A stretch of 64,000 nucleotides of DNA from an uncultured Alistipes sp. (GTDB lineage Bacteria; Bacteroidota; Bacteroidia; Bacteroidales; UBA932). Under the pieces are notes generated by a model. It searched no databases and was not told the origin of the DNA. It saw only the letters and a list, made by a program, of their open reading frames with translations. The stretch covers positions 1-64,000 of the forward strand of contig CABMPD010000001.1 in assembly GCA_902388455.1 (NCBI GenBank). The letters run 5' to 3'. Positions 50,086 through 59,592 of the stretch are shown piece by piece. Position 1 is the stretch's first letter. Every line of letters begins with the position of its first letter. The position numbers and the translations under genes are program-made.

Positions 50086-51353
50086 GCGGCAGCGGAGGAA
50101 CAACAGGTGCCGGCAATGCCGGAAAGAGACGCAGGGGCTTGCGCATCGCCCTTCACTGGCAGATACTCATAGGTATTGCCCTGGGTGCCGTATACGGCAT
50201 CTTCCTGCCGCACTGGACCGGATATATCGAATGGATCGGAGACATCTTCCTCAACGCCCTTAACATGATAGTCATCCCGCTGATAGCCTCCTCCATCTTC
50301 ATAGGCGTGGCCGGCATGGCCGGCGGCAATCTGGGAAGAGTGCTGGGCAAGACCCTCTCCTACTACCTCCTGACCACACTGACAGCGATAATCATAGGCC
50401 TCGGTCTCGTATCAGTCATCAAGCCGGGTGCCGACCGGGACATAGTACTCTCAGGCAGCACCGGGGATATCGCAGCCCAGGACATCCACATGATAGACCA
50501 GCTTACCGGCATAGTGCCGTCCAACGTATTCGCCGCCATGGCCGACGGCAACATCCTGCCTGTCATCTTTTTCATGGTGCTTCTGGGCATCTTCTCCACC
50601 AAACTGGAGAAAAAGCACTATACCGTCCTGCTTGACTTCTTCACCGCAGTCTACGAGCTCATCATGAAAGTAACCCTGTTCATCATCAGGCTCACCCCGC
50701 TGGGGATATTCTCCGTAATGGCCTGCATGATAGGCAAACAGGCCGGGGATCCGGACGCACTTATCGGCATAGTCAAGGGACTTGGCCTCTTCGTGCTGAC
50801 AGTATGGACCGGATGTCTCATTCACGGAGCTCTGGTACTGCCCGGTACAGTCCGGCTGCTGGCCGGTATCAATCCATACAGGCACATGCGCCGGGTATCC
50901 ACCCCCCTGCTGACCGCCTTCACCACCTGTTCTTCCAATGCCACGCTGCCCCTGTCCATCCGCTATACCCAGTCCTGCGGCGTCTCCGAGAAACTGGCAG
51001 GACTGACACTCTCACTGGGCAGCACTGTCAACATGAACGGGACAGCCCTGTTCGAGTGTGTCTCTGCACTGTTCATCGCCCAGCTATATGGCATAGACCT
51101 GACTATAGGACAGCAGATTACCGTAGTGCTGACATCTCTGCTGGCGGCTGTCGGCTCGGCCGGCATACCTATGGCCGGCATAGTAATGATGGCTGTCGTA
51201 TTCAATGCCGTCGGACTACCCATGGAAGGTGTCGGCATAATTCTTGCGGTACAGCAGATTTGCGAGATGCCCCGCACCTGTCTCAACGTATACGGAGACC
51301 TTTGCGGAGCAGTCATCGTAGCCCGCTCTGAAGGAGAAAAGATCTCCGTATAA
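50082..51353 (+). CDS. DAACS family dicarboxylate/amino-acid:cation symporter
   Basis: Inner-membrane symporter of 423 residues, homologous to GltP/DctA/GltPh, taking up glutamate, aspartate or C4-dicarboxylates with Na+ or H+. Characteristic motifs: FLNALNMIVIPLIASSIFIGV (about 47-67, close to the family MIVxPLV pattern), the serine-rich re-entrant loop FTTCSSNATLPLSI (about 286-299) and SLGSTVNMNGTALFE (about 311-325), then GIPMAGIVMM. Full length. It starts within the malQ stop (ATGA overlap) but is functionally unrelated to starch, as far as the sequence shows. Substrate is not resolved. Confidence 0.88.
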   Translation: MSGSGGTTGAGNAGKRRRGLRIALHWQILIGIALGAVYGIFLPHWTGYIEWIGDIFLNALNMIVIPLIASSIFIGVAGMAGGNLGRVLGKTLSYYLLTTLTAIIIGLGLVSVIKPGADRDIVLSGSTGDIAAQDIHMIDQLTGIVPSNVFAAMADGNILPVIFFMVLLGIFSTKLEKKHYTVLLDFFTAVYELIMKVTLFIIRLTPLGIFSVMACMIGKQAGDPDALIGIVKGLGLFVLTVWTGCLIHGALVLPGTVRLLAGINPYRHMRRVSTPLLTAFTTCSSNATLPLSIRYTQSCGVSEKLAGLTLSLGSTVNMNGTALFECVSALFIAQLYGIDLTIGQQITVVLTSLLAAVGSAGIPMAGIVMMAVVFNAVGLPMEGVGIILAVQQICEMPRTCLNVYGDLCGAVIVARSEGEKISV

Positions 51354-51388
51354 ACAGAGAGGCAACAATTAATTAACAACAGGTCAAT

Positions 51389-52420
51389 ATGCTTTCAAAA
51401 ATAAGTCATCTCAGATCTGTCCTGCTGCTGACAATTCCGGTTCTGCCGTTCCTGGCAAGCTGCCAGACCAGTCCGGCCGCAGCAGTGGAGGGAGAGTACA
51501 GCCTTTCCGCACAGAGTGTCCAGATCAACGGCATCATCATCAACATGGCCGACTGGCCCGGCAGCTCCGTCAGCGTAGCTGCTGTGGACGATGAGGCTGT
51601 AACAGTAACTGCAGACAGTCTGCTCCTGGGTTTCGACACCTTGACGATACCGGCGACCGCTGCCGGAAACGGGGACAGCAAATACACATTTTCCGGCTCT
51701 TATACCGGCCGTGACCGGGACATATCGCTCACCGGCACAGTCAACAAAGGCGTCCTGTCACTAAGCATCACCGACATCTGCACATCTCCGGTCACCGGCA
51801 GATGGAAAGCAGCCGTTGCTGATGACGGGCTGGCAGACATCAGCTTATCATTCTACAGTCCGTTGGTAAGCGACATTCCCTACGGAGACGGAGGCTCCAT
51901 ACCGGTGGAGGATGCCCTGGTCCTGATCAATGCGGCCCTCCGCGAGGCCATCACACCCGAACTGGCTAACCTCGGATACGTGGAACTGACCCGCACCGGT
52001 TATGTCGGCATAAATTGGAACGGTGACATCAGTTCCGAAGCAGAACCCCTGTTGCAGGACGTGATACAGTACTGGCCGGAACCGGAAGCATCCCGACTGC
52101 ACATATACCTGCGCCGGACCATAACCGACGGCATGGGGCTGGAGATATCCCCCCTGGATGCCGCCCTGGCCTATTCAACCTCTGAAGGCAGCCTGATGCT
52201 GAGCCTGGACCGGAAAACCATTTCACCCTGGCTGGGAGCAATCTCCAACACCGTCAACAGCACCACATACGAGGCTTACCTCGAAGCCGGCAGCCCTTTC
52301 GGAGAACTCAGCATGGAAGAGTTCACACGATACAGGAGCATGGCCTCCCTGCTGGTGGCCTCCCTCTCAATGCCGGACACAGAACTGAGCCTGAAAGTGC
52401 GTATGACTCCTGAATCATAA
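51389..52420 (+). CDS. DUF4925-like lipoprotein, first of a pair
   Basis: A 343-residue lipoprotein with lipobox ending at C25 (FLASC). The fold appears to be two beta-rich lipocalin-like or sandwich repeats followed by a helical segment. It resembles the DUF4925 family of Bacteroidales and shares the plan of the next gene: an EGEYSLS or EGSYKVD opening strand, a VTGRWK or VVGRWT strand near the middle, and then an ALREAITPEL or MINGLIAQSI helix. No function is known. It begins 35 nt after the symporter gene. Confidence 0.65.
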   Translation: MLSKISHLRSVLLLTIPVLPFLASCQTSPAAAVEGEYSLSAQSVQINGIIINMADWPGSSVSVAAVDDEAVTVTADSLLLGFDTLTIPATAAGNGDSKYTFSGSYTGRDRDISLTGTVNKGVLSLSITDICTSPVTGRWKAAVADDGLADISLSFYSPLVSDIPYGDGGSIPVEDALVLINAALREAITPELANLGYVELTRTGYVGINWNGDISSEAEPLLQDVIQYWPEPEASRLHIYLRRTITDGMGLEISPLDAALAYSTSEGSLMLSLDRKTISPWLGAISNTVNSTTYEAYLEAGSPFGELSMEEFTRYRSMASLLVASLSMPDTELSLKVRMTPES

Positions 52421-52461
52421 AACGATAATTGTTATTTTAAAAATTAAAGGTACATCAAAAA

Positions 52462-53565
52462 ATGAAAAAAATTCTCTTCATGGCAGCCTCTGCGCTGCTT
52501 ATCCTTTCCTGTACAAAGGATCCCGACCTGACTGTCTATGAAGGCAGCTACAAGGTGGACAACAACACTGTCATTACCGTCAACAATCACAGCGTGAACT
52601 TCGGAGACTACGAGAACGCCAGCATAACCATCACTCTGACAGACGGGGACAATTGCGAAGTAGTCCTTACCAACTTCATCAACGGCCAGTCAGAAGTCAA
52701 GGTGCCCGCCACCATCTCCGGCTCCGCCACCAAGGCCGCAGCCGGGGCTTCCTTCTCAGGAAGTGTCAGTGCAGGTGACCGTACCGTCAATGTAGAAGGA
52801 ATAACCGCCGACGGAACAATCGCCTCCATCAACATTTCCGAAGAGATTACTGCAGAAGGAGTCGTCGGCCGCTGGACACTCGGAAGCGCAGCCATCACAT
52901 TCTCGCATCCGGATCTGGAGATTATCGACCTGAGTCCCATAATTCCTGATTTCACACTGCCTATGGCTACCGTGGTAGAAATGATCAATGGACTTATCGC
53001 CCAGTCCATCGCCGACGATTCCAGCCTTGCTCAGTCGTACATCGAGTTTACCGCGGACGGATACATAAACGGAATGGATATTCAGGATGCCCCTGAACTT
53101 CAGAACATTCTCTGCTATTATGTAAACTCTGACGAAGGTATTTTCGGCATCTACCTGCGTAAGTCCCTGTTGGAACAGCTGTTCGCACAGATTGACCAGT
53201 TGCCCGAACTCAGCGGAATGCTCGAGATGTTCGGTCTCAGCACCCTGATTGAGAATCCCCAGAATGTATCCATACCCCTCAGTTACTCCGTAAGCGACGG
53301 CGGTCTCAGCCTGACAGCCGACCAAAGCCTCGCAGACCCCTATCTGGCAATGCTCGCCGAACCCGTAGCTATCATCAAGAGCCTGATCTCAGATCTGGAA
53401 TATGATGATGTCATCGAATTCCTCTACATGTACGATCTGCAGACCCTCATCACCTCTGAGAACCTGCCGGCCGTCAAAGATCTCATCATCAGCTTGATAG
53501 AGGCTCTGACAGACGGTCAGGCAAAGTACTCTGCAACTATCGGCCTGATTCCATACGCAGGATAA
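52462..53565 (+). CDS. DUF4925-like lipoprotein, second of a pair
   Basis: A 367-residue lipoprotein, lipobox ending at C17 (LILSC). It is a diverged paralogue of the preceding protein: YEGSYKVDNNTVITVNNHSV at the N-terminus, GVVGRWTLGSAAITF near the middle (about 133-147), then a helix-rich part with YIEFTADGYINGM and a long C-terminal helical tail (IEFLYMYDLQTLITSE region). Probably an envelope protein of the DUF4925 kind, function unknown. The 41-nt gap to its neighbour is AT-rich, and radA follows only 6 nt after its stop. Confidence 0.65.
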   Translation: MKKILFMAASALLILSCTKDPDLTVYEGSYKVDNNTVITVNNHSVNFGDYENASITITLTDGDNCEVVLTNFINGQSEVKVPATISGSATKAAAGASFSGSVSAGDRTVNVEGITADGTIASINISEEITAEGVVGRWTLGSAAITFSHPDLEIIDLSPIIPDFTLPMATVVEMINGLIAQSIADDSSLAQSYIEFTADGYINGMDIQDAPELQNILCYYVNSDEGIFGIYLRKSLLEQLFAQIDQLPELSGMLEMFGLSTLIENPQNVSIPLSYSVSDGGLSLTADQSLADPYLAMLAEPVAIIKSLISDLEYDDVIEFLYMYDLQTLITSENLPAVKDLIISLIEALTDGQAKYSATIGLIPYAG

Positions 53566-53571
53566 TCAACC

Positions 53572-54981
53572 ATGTCTTCCAAAACCAAGACCGTCTGGTA
53601 CTGCACCTCCTGCGGAAACGAGACGTCCAAATGGATGGGCCGCTGTCCTGCCTGCGGAGAGTGGAACACCATGAAAGAGGGTCTTTCACGGAACTCCAAG
53701 CCCCCATCAGCAGTCCCCTCACGGGCTCTGGTGGGGCTTTCTGACTCCAAGCCCGTGCCTTTGAAGGACATCTCCGTAGACAAGGACAAACGGATCCTGA
53801 TAGGCAACCCTGAGGTCGAGCGCATCCTGGGCGGAGGCATTGTCCCTGGTTCCATGATTCTCCTGGGCGGAGAGCCGGGCATAGGCAAATCGACCCTTGC
53901 CCTGCAGGTTCCCCTCCGTAGCAAAGGCCTGCACACCCTCTACGTATCAGGAGAGGAATCCCCGCGGCAGATCAAGCTCAGAGCCCTCCGGCTCCTCAGA
54001 CAGGAGGAGGGCGACACTGAGGAAGGCTGCACCATCCTAGGAGAGACCCAGGTGGACAATATCATCCGCTACGCCCGTGAGCTCAGCCCCGACCTGCTGG
54101 TTGTGGACTCTATACAGACTATCTACTCGGAAAATATAGATTCGGCTGCCTCCTCCGTCACACAGGTCCGCGAGTGCGCCGCCGCCCTGCTCCGCCTGGC
54201 CAAGGGGAGCGGGATACCTGTCATCCTCATAGGCCACATAACCAAGGACGGAGCGATAGCCGGTCCCAAAGTCCTAGAGCATATAGTGGACGTAGTCCTG
54301 CAGTTCGAGGGCGACACCCGCCACTCGCACCGCATCCTGCGCAGTATCAAGAACCGATTCGGTTCCACCGCCGAGATAGCCATCTTCGAAATGACAGGCA
54401 CAGGTCTGAGGGAAGTGGAGAATCCCTCGGAAATCCTGACACCCATGCATCAGGAAGCCCTCAGCGGAGTAGCCGTAGGCAGCATGGTGGACGGTTCCAG
54501 GCCATTTCTCATAGAGATCCAGGCCCTGGTCTCCACCGCCGCATACGGGATGCCGCAGCGGTCCGCTACAGGATATGACGTACGCAGGCTCAACATGCTG
54601 CTGGCAGTTCTGGAGAAGAGAGCCGGCTTCAAACTCTCGGCCAAGGACGTCTTCCTGAACGTGGCCGGAGGCATGAGGGTCAGCGACACCGCCTGCGACC
54701 TGGCCGTGGTAGTATCCATCCTGTCCTCCAACTTCGACCTGCCGGTCAGTCCAGGCACATGCTTCGCAGCCGAAGTGGGCCTGAGCGGAGAAATCCGCCC
54801 GGTAGGCCGCATCGAGGCCCGCATATCCGAGGCTGCCCGCCTGGGATACAAGGAAATATACATCTCATCCTACAATCTGTCCGACGACCTGCGGCGCAGT
54901 ATCCCCTCCTCCTCCATCCGCATCGTGGAGGTACCCGACATCGGAGCCCTGTGCCGCAGCCTGTTCAAGAACGGACAATAA
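53572..54981 (+). CDS. radA: DNA repair protein RadA
   Basis: Branch-migration ATPase that helps RecA process recombination intermediates, 469 residues. The N-terminal C4 zinc finger (CTSCGN and CPACGEW, about 10-30) is followed by a RecA-like ATPase with Walker A GEPGIGKST (about 101-109), Walker B LLVVDSIQTIYS, and the RadA-specific KNRFGS motif (about 260-265). The C-terminal Lon/S16-like domain starts near 290 (GVAVGSMVDG; DVFLNVAGGMRVSD). Complete and standard. It starts 6 nt after a lipoprotein gene, so it may be carried on that transcript. Confidence 0.96.
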   Translation: MSSKTKTVWYCTSCGNETSKWMGRCPACGEWNTMKEGLSRNSKPPSAVPSRALVGLSDSKPVPLKDISVDKDKRILIGNPEVERILGGGIVPGSMILLGGEPGIGKSTLALQVPLRSKGLHTLYVSGEESPRQIKLRALRLLRQEEGDTEEGCTILGETQVDNIIRYARELSPDLLVVDSIQTIYSENIDSAASSVTQVRECAAALLRLAKGSGIPVILIGHITKDGAIAGPKVLEHIVDVVLQFEGDTRHSHRILRSIKNRFGSTAEIAIFEMTGTGLREVENPSEILTPMHQEALSGVAVGSMVDGSRPFLIEIQALVSTAAYGMPQRSATGYDVRRLNMLLAVLEKRAGFKLSAKDVFLNVAGGMRVSDTACDLAVVVSILSSNFDLPVSPGTCFAAEVGLSGEIRPVGRIEARISEAARLGYKEIYISSYNLSDDLRRSIPSSSIRIVEVPDIGALCRSLFKNGQ

Positions 54982-54997
54982 CCATCTGTCTTCAGCT

Positions 54998-56704
54998 ATG
55001 AAAACCAGAGCCGTCCCCCACATCCTGCTTTCCCTTCTGCTGTTCTCCCTGCTCCCCCTTGCAAGCCGGGCACAGACAGGACGGGACATACCGTCCGAAA
55101 TATCCGCCTACGCCGAACAGGTCCGGACTCAGTGGAAGATACCGGGCCTTTCCCTGGCCGTCGTTCACGGAGACTCCCTGGTATTCTCCGGCGGGCTCGG
55201 CGTACGCGAGAAAGGGAAAACCACTGACGGAGACGGAGAGTGGACGGCCGTGACGGACTCTACTCTCTTCCACATAGGTTCCATGACCAAGGCTTTCACA
55301 GCCGCTGTCATAGCCTCACTGGTGGACGAGGGACTGCTGCGCTGGGACGACACAGTCAAGCACATTCTCCCTGACTTCGAATGGTATGACGACAGCGTGG
55401 AGGCTGTCATGCAGGTACGCGACCTGCTTACCCACTCCACCGGACTGGTGGCCCAGGCCGGCACATACATCCCCAACCTGGGCTACGACCGCGATGACAT
55501 CTACCGGATGTTCAGGTACATCGAGCCGGTATATCCTTTTCGGGAAAAATTCGCCTACAACAACATCACCTTCATCATCGCCGCCCGAATAATCGAGACC
55601 GTCACAGGCTGCAGCTGGGAGGACAATATCCGGGAACGGATATTCATTCCTCTGGGGATGAGCTCTTCAGTCCCCGGCAGCGAAGGGTACCTGCAGGCAG
55701 GAAGGAAGGCCTCGGTCGCCCACTATTTCGGATACTCCAGAGGCCGTAACGGAGGCCGCGGCTCCATCTACGTCACCCCGCTCTACGGAGAGGAGAGGGC
55801 CCTGCACTGGGTGGACGTCATAGGACCGGCAGGCAGCATCAGCTCCACCGCCGCGGATATGGCCCGATGGGTACGGTTCCATCTGAACAACGGAGCGGTC
55901 ATACGCACGGTAGAGCCGGCGGAAAACGGACTGATCAGTTCCTTTCCCATGGATTCGACGGCATTCTCGGAGTATTTTCCCGACATGAGTTCCGGACTGT
56001 CCGGAGAGTTCCGCTTCTATCCCTATCAGGACACCGTACAGGTAATATCCCGCCGGCAGATGGACTTCCTCCACACCGGAGTAATCAAAGTACGGCAGGA
56101 CAGCACCATGAGACGGGACTACGCCTACTGCTGGTATGTAGAGCAGAATGAGAGATACAAAGTAATATACCATACCGGAACGACCTGGGGGTTCACAGGT
56201 GTCTGCGGCTTCGTTCCTGAGCTGGACCTTGGTATTGCAGTCCTTTGTAATTCAGAGGTTTCCGAATACGCCCGCCTGGGTCTGATGCGCCGGATCATAG
56301 ACCTATATCTTCCAGGCGACACACTCAGAGACTGGAGCTCGGAAGGGCTGGAACAATGGTTTGCGGATAAGAAAAAACCCGGACGCCGTGCCGTACCCTG
56401 CACCATCAGACGCAGCAGCGCAGACCCTGATCCTGCCAGGCTCATAGGGCACTACACCAAGCCGGCCCCCTTCGGGGATGCCGAGGTGACTCTTAAAAAC
56501 GGGAAACTGTACCTTAGCATAGGCCCCCTGGGATGGACTCACAGACTGGACCATCACCGGGGCAATGAGTTCTGGCTCAGGTCAGACGGGCATACCTACC
56601 CCGTATTTTTCCACAACTACACAGAGGACTCCTCCGGGCCTGTGGATTTCGAGATAGACTTCAATTACAACGAGAATTTCGGGCCGTGGATCAAGACTCC
56701 CTGA
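54998..56704 (+). CDS. Serine beta-lactamase-like hydrolase with C-terminal domain
   Basis: Exported serine hydrolase of the class C beta-lactamase/penicillin-binding family, 568 residues. Signal peptide about 1-25 (ASRAQ). Active-site residues are visible: S95-x-x-K98 in GSMTK, the Tyr of YNNITF (about 186-191) and HTGTTWGF (about 392-399). About 465-568 form a separate beta domain (DUF3471-like; LIGHYTKPAPFGDAEVTLKN). Such proteins act as D-aminopeptidases or esterases more often than as true beta-lactamases, so the substrate is open. It lies 16 nt after radA and overlaps the convergent Lrp gene by 14 bases. Confidence 0.85.
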   Translation: MKTRAVPHILLSLLLFSLLPLASRAQTGRDIPSEISAYAEQVRTQWKIPGLSLAVVHGDSLVFSGGLGVREKGKTTDGDGEWTAVTDSTLFHIGSMTKAFTAAVIASLVDEGLLRWDDTVKHILPDFEWYDDSVEAVMQVRDLLTHSTGLVAQAGTYIPNLGYDRDDIYRMFRYIEPVYPFREKFAYNNITFIIAARIIETVTGCSWEDNIRERIFIPLGMSSSVPGSEGYLQAGRKASVAHYFGYSRGRNGGRGSIYVTPLYGEERALHWVDVIGPAGSISSTAADMARWVRFHLNNGAVIRTVEPAENGLISSFPMDSTAFSEYFPDMSSGLSGEFRFYPYQDTVQVISRRQMDFLHTGVIKVRQDSTMRRDYAYCWYVEQNERYKVIYHTGTTWGFTGVCGFVPELDLGIAVLCNSEVSEYARLGLMRRIIDLYLPGDTLRDWSSEGLEQWFADKKKPGRRAVPCTIRRSSADPDPARLIGHYTKPAPFGDAEVTLKNGKLYLSIGPLGWTHRLDHHRGNEFWLRSDGHTYPVFFHNYTEDSSGPVDFEIDFNYNENFGPWIKTP

Positions 56705-57176
56705 CCGGTACGTCATCCACCCATACCTGACGCTCTATAGCCTGGTCGAGGGATATCATGGTATCCGTACTCGAGATGTAGGGAATATTCTGGATCGTAT
56801 GCACGAGAATACGCATAAGATGGTCGTGATCCGTGCAATAAATTTTGACCAGCAGGGCATGCTTGCCCGTCACGAAGTGACACTCAACCACTTCAGGAAT
56901 CTTCTTGAGGTTCTGTATCACCTCATTGTACTTGCTGGTCTCGGAAAGGGAGACACCCACAAAGGCACAGACGTTGAGTCCCAGAGCCTGGGGCTTTACG
57001 AGAAGGCGGGAGCCAGTGATGATGCCCATTCCCTCCATCTTCTTGACCCTCTGATGTATGGCCGCTCCGGATACTCCGCATTCGCGGGCTATCTCAAGGA
57101 ATGGCATCCTGGCATTTTTTACTAAGAAGGACAGAATCCGCTGATCTATCCTGTCGAGTTGGTATTGCATATTCAT
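56691..57176 (-). CDS. Lrp/AsnC family transcriptional regulator
   Basis: Leucine-responsive-type regulator, 161 residues. The winged helix-turn-helix covers about 5-60 (LDRIDQRILSFLVKNARMPF; SGAAIHQRVKKMEGMGII) and the RAM ligand-binding domain about 75-155 (CAFVGVSLSETSKYNEVIQN; VECHFVTGKHALLVKIYC). Probably an octameric sensor of amino acids. It starts 9 nt after the topA stop, so the two form one minus-strand unit. The 3' end overlaps the serine hydrolase gene. Target genes are unknown. Confidence 0.92.
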   Translation of the reverse strand: MNMQYQLDRIDQRILSFLVKNARMPFLEIARECGVSGAAIHQRVKKMEGMGIITGSRLLVKPQALGLNVCAFVGVSLSETSKYNEVIQNLKKIPEVVECHFVTGKHALLVKIYCTDHDHLMRILVHTIQNIPYISSTDTMISLDQAIERQVWVDDVPVRES

Positions 57177-57185
57177 AACTTTCGG

Positions 57186-59504
57186 TTACTTTTTGGGAAC
57201 GGTACGCCGGGAAGGCTTTTTCTCTCCTGCAGAAGCTATTATTTCACGGCACTGCTCTTCCGTAAGGGAAGCCGGATCAGTACCTCTCGGTATTTTATAA
57301 TTGGCTCCGGCATGCTTGATATAAGGACCGAAGCGGCCGTTGAGCACAGCAATGTCTGCCTCCGGGAAGGATTTGATGTCCTTGTTCTTCTGCTGCGCCT
57401 CGTGCTCCTCTATGAGTTTGACAGCAGAGTCCAGGGTGATAGTGTACGGATCCTGTCCGCGCTTCAGGGAGACATACGTGGAACCTGTCCGGACATACGG
57501 GCCGTACTTGCCCTTGGAGCAGGTAACTGTCTGACCGCGGAATTCACCCAACGTTCTGGGCAGCACGAAAAGCTTCAGAGCATCCCCGAGGGTCACGGAC
57601 TCAATGAGCTGCCCTTTCTCCAGGCCCGTAATACGCTTGTCAGGATCATCGTCCTCTCCTATCTGCACCACCGAGCCATAACGTCCCATACGGGCTATCA
57701 CAGTCTTGCCTGTGGCTGGATCGGTCCCCAGTACCTTTCTGGACTTGGCCGGAGCACTCTCCTTCATGGTCTCCTCCACACGGCTATGAAAAGGTCCGTA
57801 AAAATCAGCCACAGTCTTATTCCACAAGAGTTTGCCGGCAGCTATCCGGTCGAACGCCGTCTCCACCTTGGCCGTAAAACCGTAATCCATAATGGCCGGA
57901 AACGTCTGCTCCAGGAAATCAGTCACCATAACCCCGATGTCCTCCGGACAGAGACGGCCCTTCTCCGAGCCGGCTGTCTCTTTTTTGGAAGTAACGGTGA
58001 TATCGTCCTCCTTGAGAGTCAGCACAGCCACCGTTCTCTCTTCTCCCTTGCGGTCCTGACGGATAATATATCCTCTCTGATGGAGAGTGGAAATGGTCGG
58101 AGCATAGGTTGAAGGACGGCCTATACCCAGTTCCTCCATCTTCTTGACCAGGGACGCCTCGGAATAGCGGGGAGGATGTGCCGTATATTTTTCTGACGCA
58201 GTGACAGTCCCGCGGATCATCACATCACCCTCCGCCATGGGAGGGAGTATCTTTTCCTCCTCTCCCGCAGGGGCATCATCATCGGTTGACTCTATATAGA
58301 CTTTCAGGAAACCGTCGAAAAGGACCGTTGAGCCGGTCACGTCGAAATGTTCCTGCATTCCGTCGCCCGTTATGGTGATGTCAGTCTTCTCCAGACGGGC
58401 ATCCGCCATCTGGGATGCCACTGTCCGTTTCCAGATCAGGTTGTACAGTTTCTTCTCGGCGGCGGTACCGGGGATATCCGTATTCTCCATATATGTAGGG
58501 CGGATGGCCTCATGGGCCTCCTGTGCCCCTTTTACACCCGTCTTGTACTGACGGGCCTTATGGTAGCCGGCTCCGAAATTCTCCGTAATCCACCCTTTCG
58601 CTGCCCCTATTGCCAGTTTTGACAGGGTCGTGGAGTCGGTACGCATATATGTGATGAAGCCCGATTCATACAGATGCTGGGCGATGGACATCGTCTGACT
58701 GACGGAGAATCCGCACTTGCGGGCGGCCTCCTGCTGCAGAGAAGACGTAGTAAAGGGAGGTGCCGGACATCTGGAGACTTCCTTCTTCTCCACCGAGGTG
58801 ACGGTGAACCGGCAGTTCCTGCATTTTTCCAGGAATGCCTCTGCCTCCTCACGGGTATCGAAACGGCGGTTCAGAACTCCGAGGACCCTGGTCTTCTTTC
58901 CTTTTTCAGGGATAAACACGCCTTCCACCCGGAAATAAGGCCTGGATTGAAACTCCGCAATCTCTCTTTCCCGCTCCACTACCAGGCGGAGGGCCACCGA
59001 CTGCACCCGGCCGGCGGAGAGCGAAGGTTTTATTTTCTTCCATAGAATCGGCGAAAGCTCGAATCCGACGATACGGTCCAGAACTCTCCTGGCCTGCTGG
59101 GCCATTACCAGATTCATATCCACATCCCGCGGGGTCTGGATAGCATTGAGTATGGCATCCCTGGTAATCTCATGAAAGACTATTCGGCGGGTCTTGCCCG
59201 GCTCCAGGCCCAGAGTCTCCCTCAAATGCCATGCAATAGCTTCTCCCTCACGGTCTTCATCGGATGCCAGCCACACTGTGGCCGCTTTATCTGAGGCGGC
59301 TTTGAGTTCTGACACCACTTTCTTCTTGTCAGGGGAAATCTCATACTGCGGAACGAAGCCGTGCTCAATGTCTATTCCTAGATTTTTCTTGGCAAGATCG
59401 CGGATGTGCCCATAGCTCGAACGTACTGTATAGTCCTTTCCCAATATCTTCTCAATGGTCTTCGCCTTTGCCGGCGACTCTACAATTACTAAGTTCTCTA
59501 CCAT
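57186..59504 (-). CDS. topA: DNA topoisomerase I (type IA)
   Basis: Relaxes negative supercoils; 772 residues. The TOPRIM domain starts at once (NLVIVESPAKAKTIEKILG, then SDEDREGEAIAWHL with the metal-binding DxD-type acidic residues). The catalytic Tyr is in ITYMRTDST near 287. The C-terminus carries Toprim_C-type repeats (SKGKYGPYVRTGSTYVSLKR; NGRFGPYIKHAGANYKIPRG) in place of C4 zinc ribbons, as in many Bacteroidota. It ends in a basic tail (EKKPSRRTVPKK). A divergent promoter region is shared with the penicillin-binding protein gene. Confidence 0.96.
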   Translation of the reverse strand: MVENLVIVESPAKAKTIEKILGKDYTVRSSYGHIRDLAKKNLGIDIEHGFVPQYEISPDKKKVVSELKAASDKAATVWLASDEDREGEAIAWHLRETLGLEPGKTRRIVFHEITRDAILNAIQTPRDVDMNLVMAQQARRVLDRIVGFELSPILWKKIKPSLSAGRVQSVALRLVVEREREIAEFQSRPYFRVEGVFIPEKGKKTRVLGVLNRRFDTREEAEAFLEKCRNCRFTVTSVEKKEVSRCPAPPFTTSSLQQEAARKCGFSVSQTMSIAQHLYESGFITYMRTDSTTLSKLAIGAAKGWITENFGAGYHKARQYKTGVKGAQEAHEAIRPTYMENTDIPGTAAEKKLYNLIWKRTVASQMADARLEKTDITITGDGMQEHFDVTGSTVLFDGFLKVYIESTDDDAPAGEEEKILPPMAEGDVMIRGTVTASEKYTAHPPRYSEASLVKKMEELGIGRPSTYAPTISTLHQRGYIIRQDRKGEERTVAVLTLKEDDITVTSKKETAGSEKGRLCPEDIGVMVTDFLEQTFPAIMDYGFTAKVETAFDRIAAGKLLWNKTVADFYGPFHSRVEETMKESAPAKSRKVLGTDPATGKTVIARMGRYGSVVQIGEDDDPDKRITGLEKGQLIESVTLGDALKLFVLPRTLGEFRGQTVTCSKGKYGPYVRTGSTYVSLKRGQDPYTITLDSAVKLIEEHEAQQKNKDIKSFPEADIAVLNGRFGPYIKHAGANYKIPRGTDPASLTEEQCREIIASAGEKKPSRRTVPKK

Positions 59505-59524
59505 ATCTCCGTTTAATGAAGTTG

Positions 59525-59531
59525 CAAAGTA
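59525..59531 (-). promoter_or_regulatory. Possible -7 box TACTTTG for topA
   Basis: Minus-strand TACTTTG, one base shorter than TAnnTTTG, ending 20 nt before the topA ATG. Back to back with the box at 59565. Confidence 0.3.
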
Positions 59532-59564
59532 AAGGATAAAGTGAGAGAAAAACCAAAATTTTTC

Positions 59565-59572
59565 TAACTTCG
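59565..59572 (+). promoter_or_regulatory. -7 box TAACTTCG for the penicillin-binding protein gene
   Basis: One mismatch to TAnnTTTG; ends 20 nt before the ATG at 59593. Confidence 0.4.
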
Positions 59573-59592
59573 CACGAATTTATTTTACGGAA

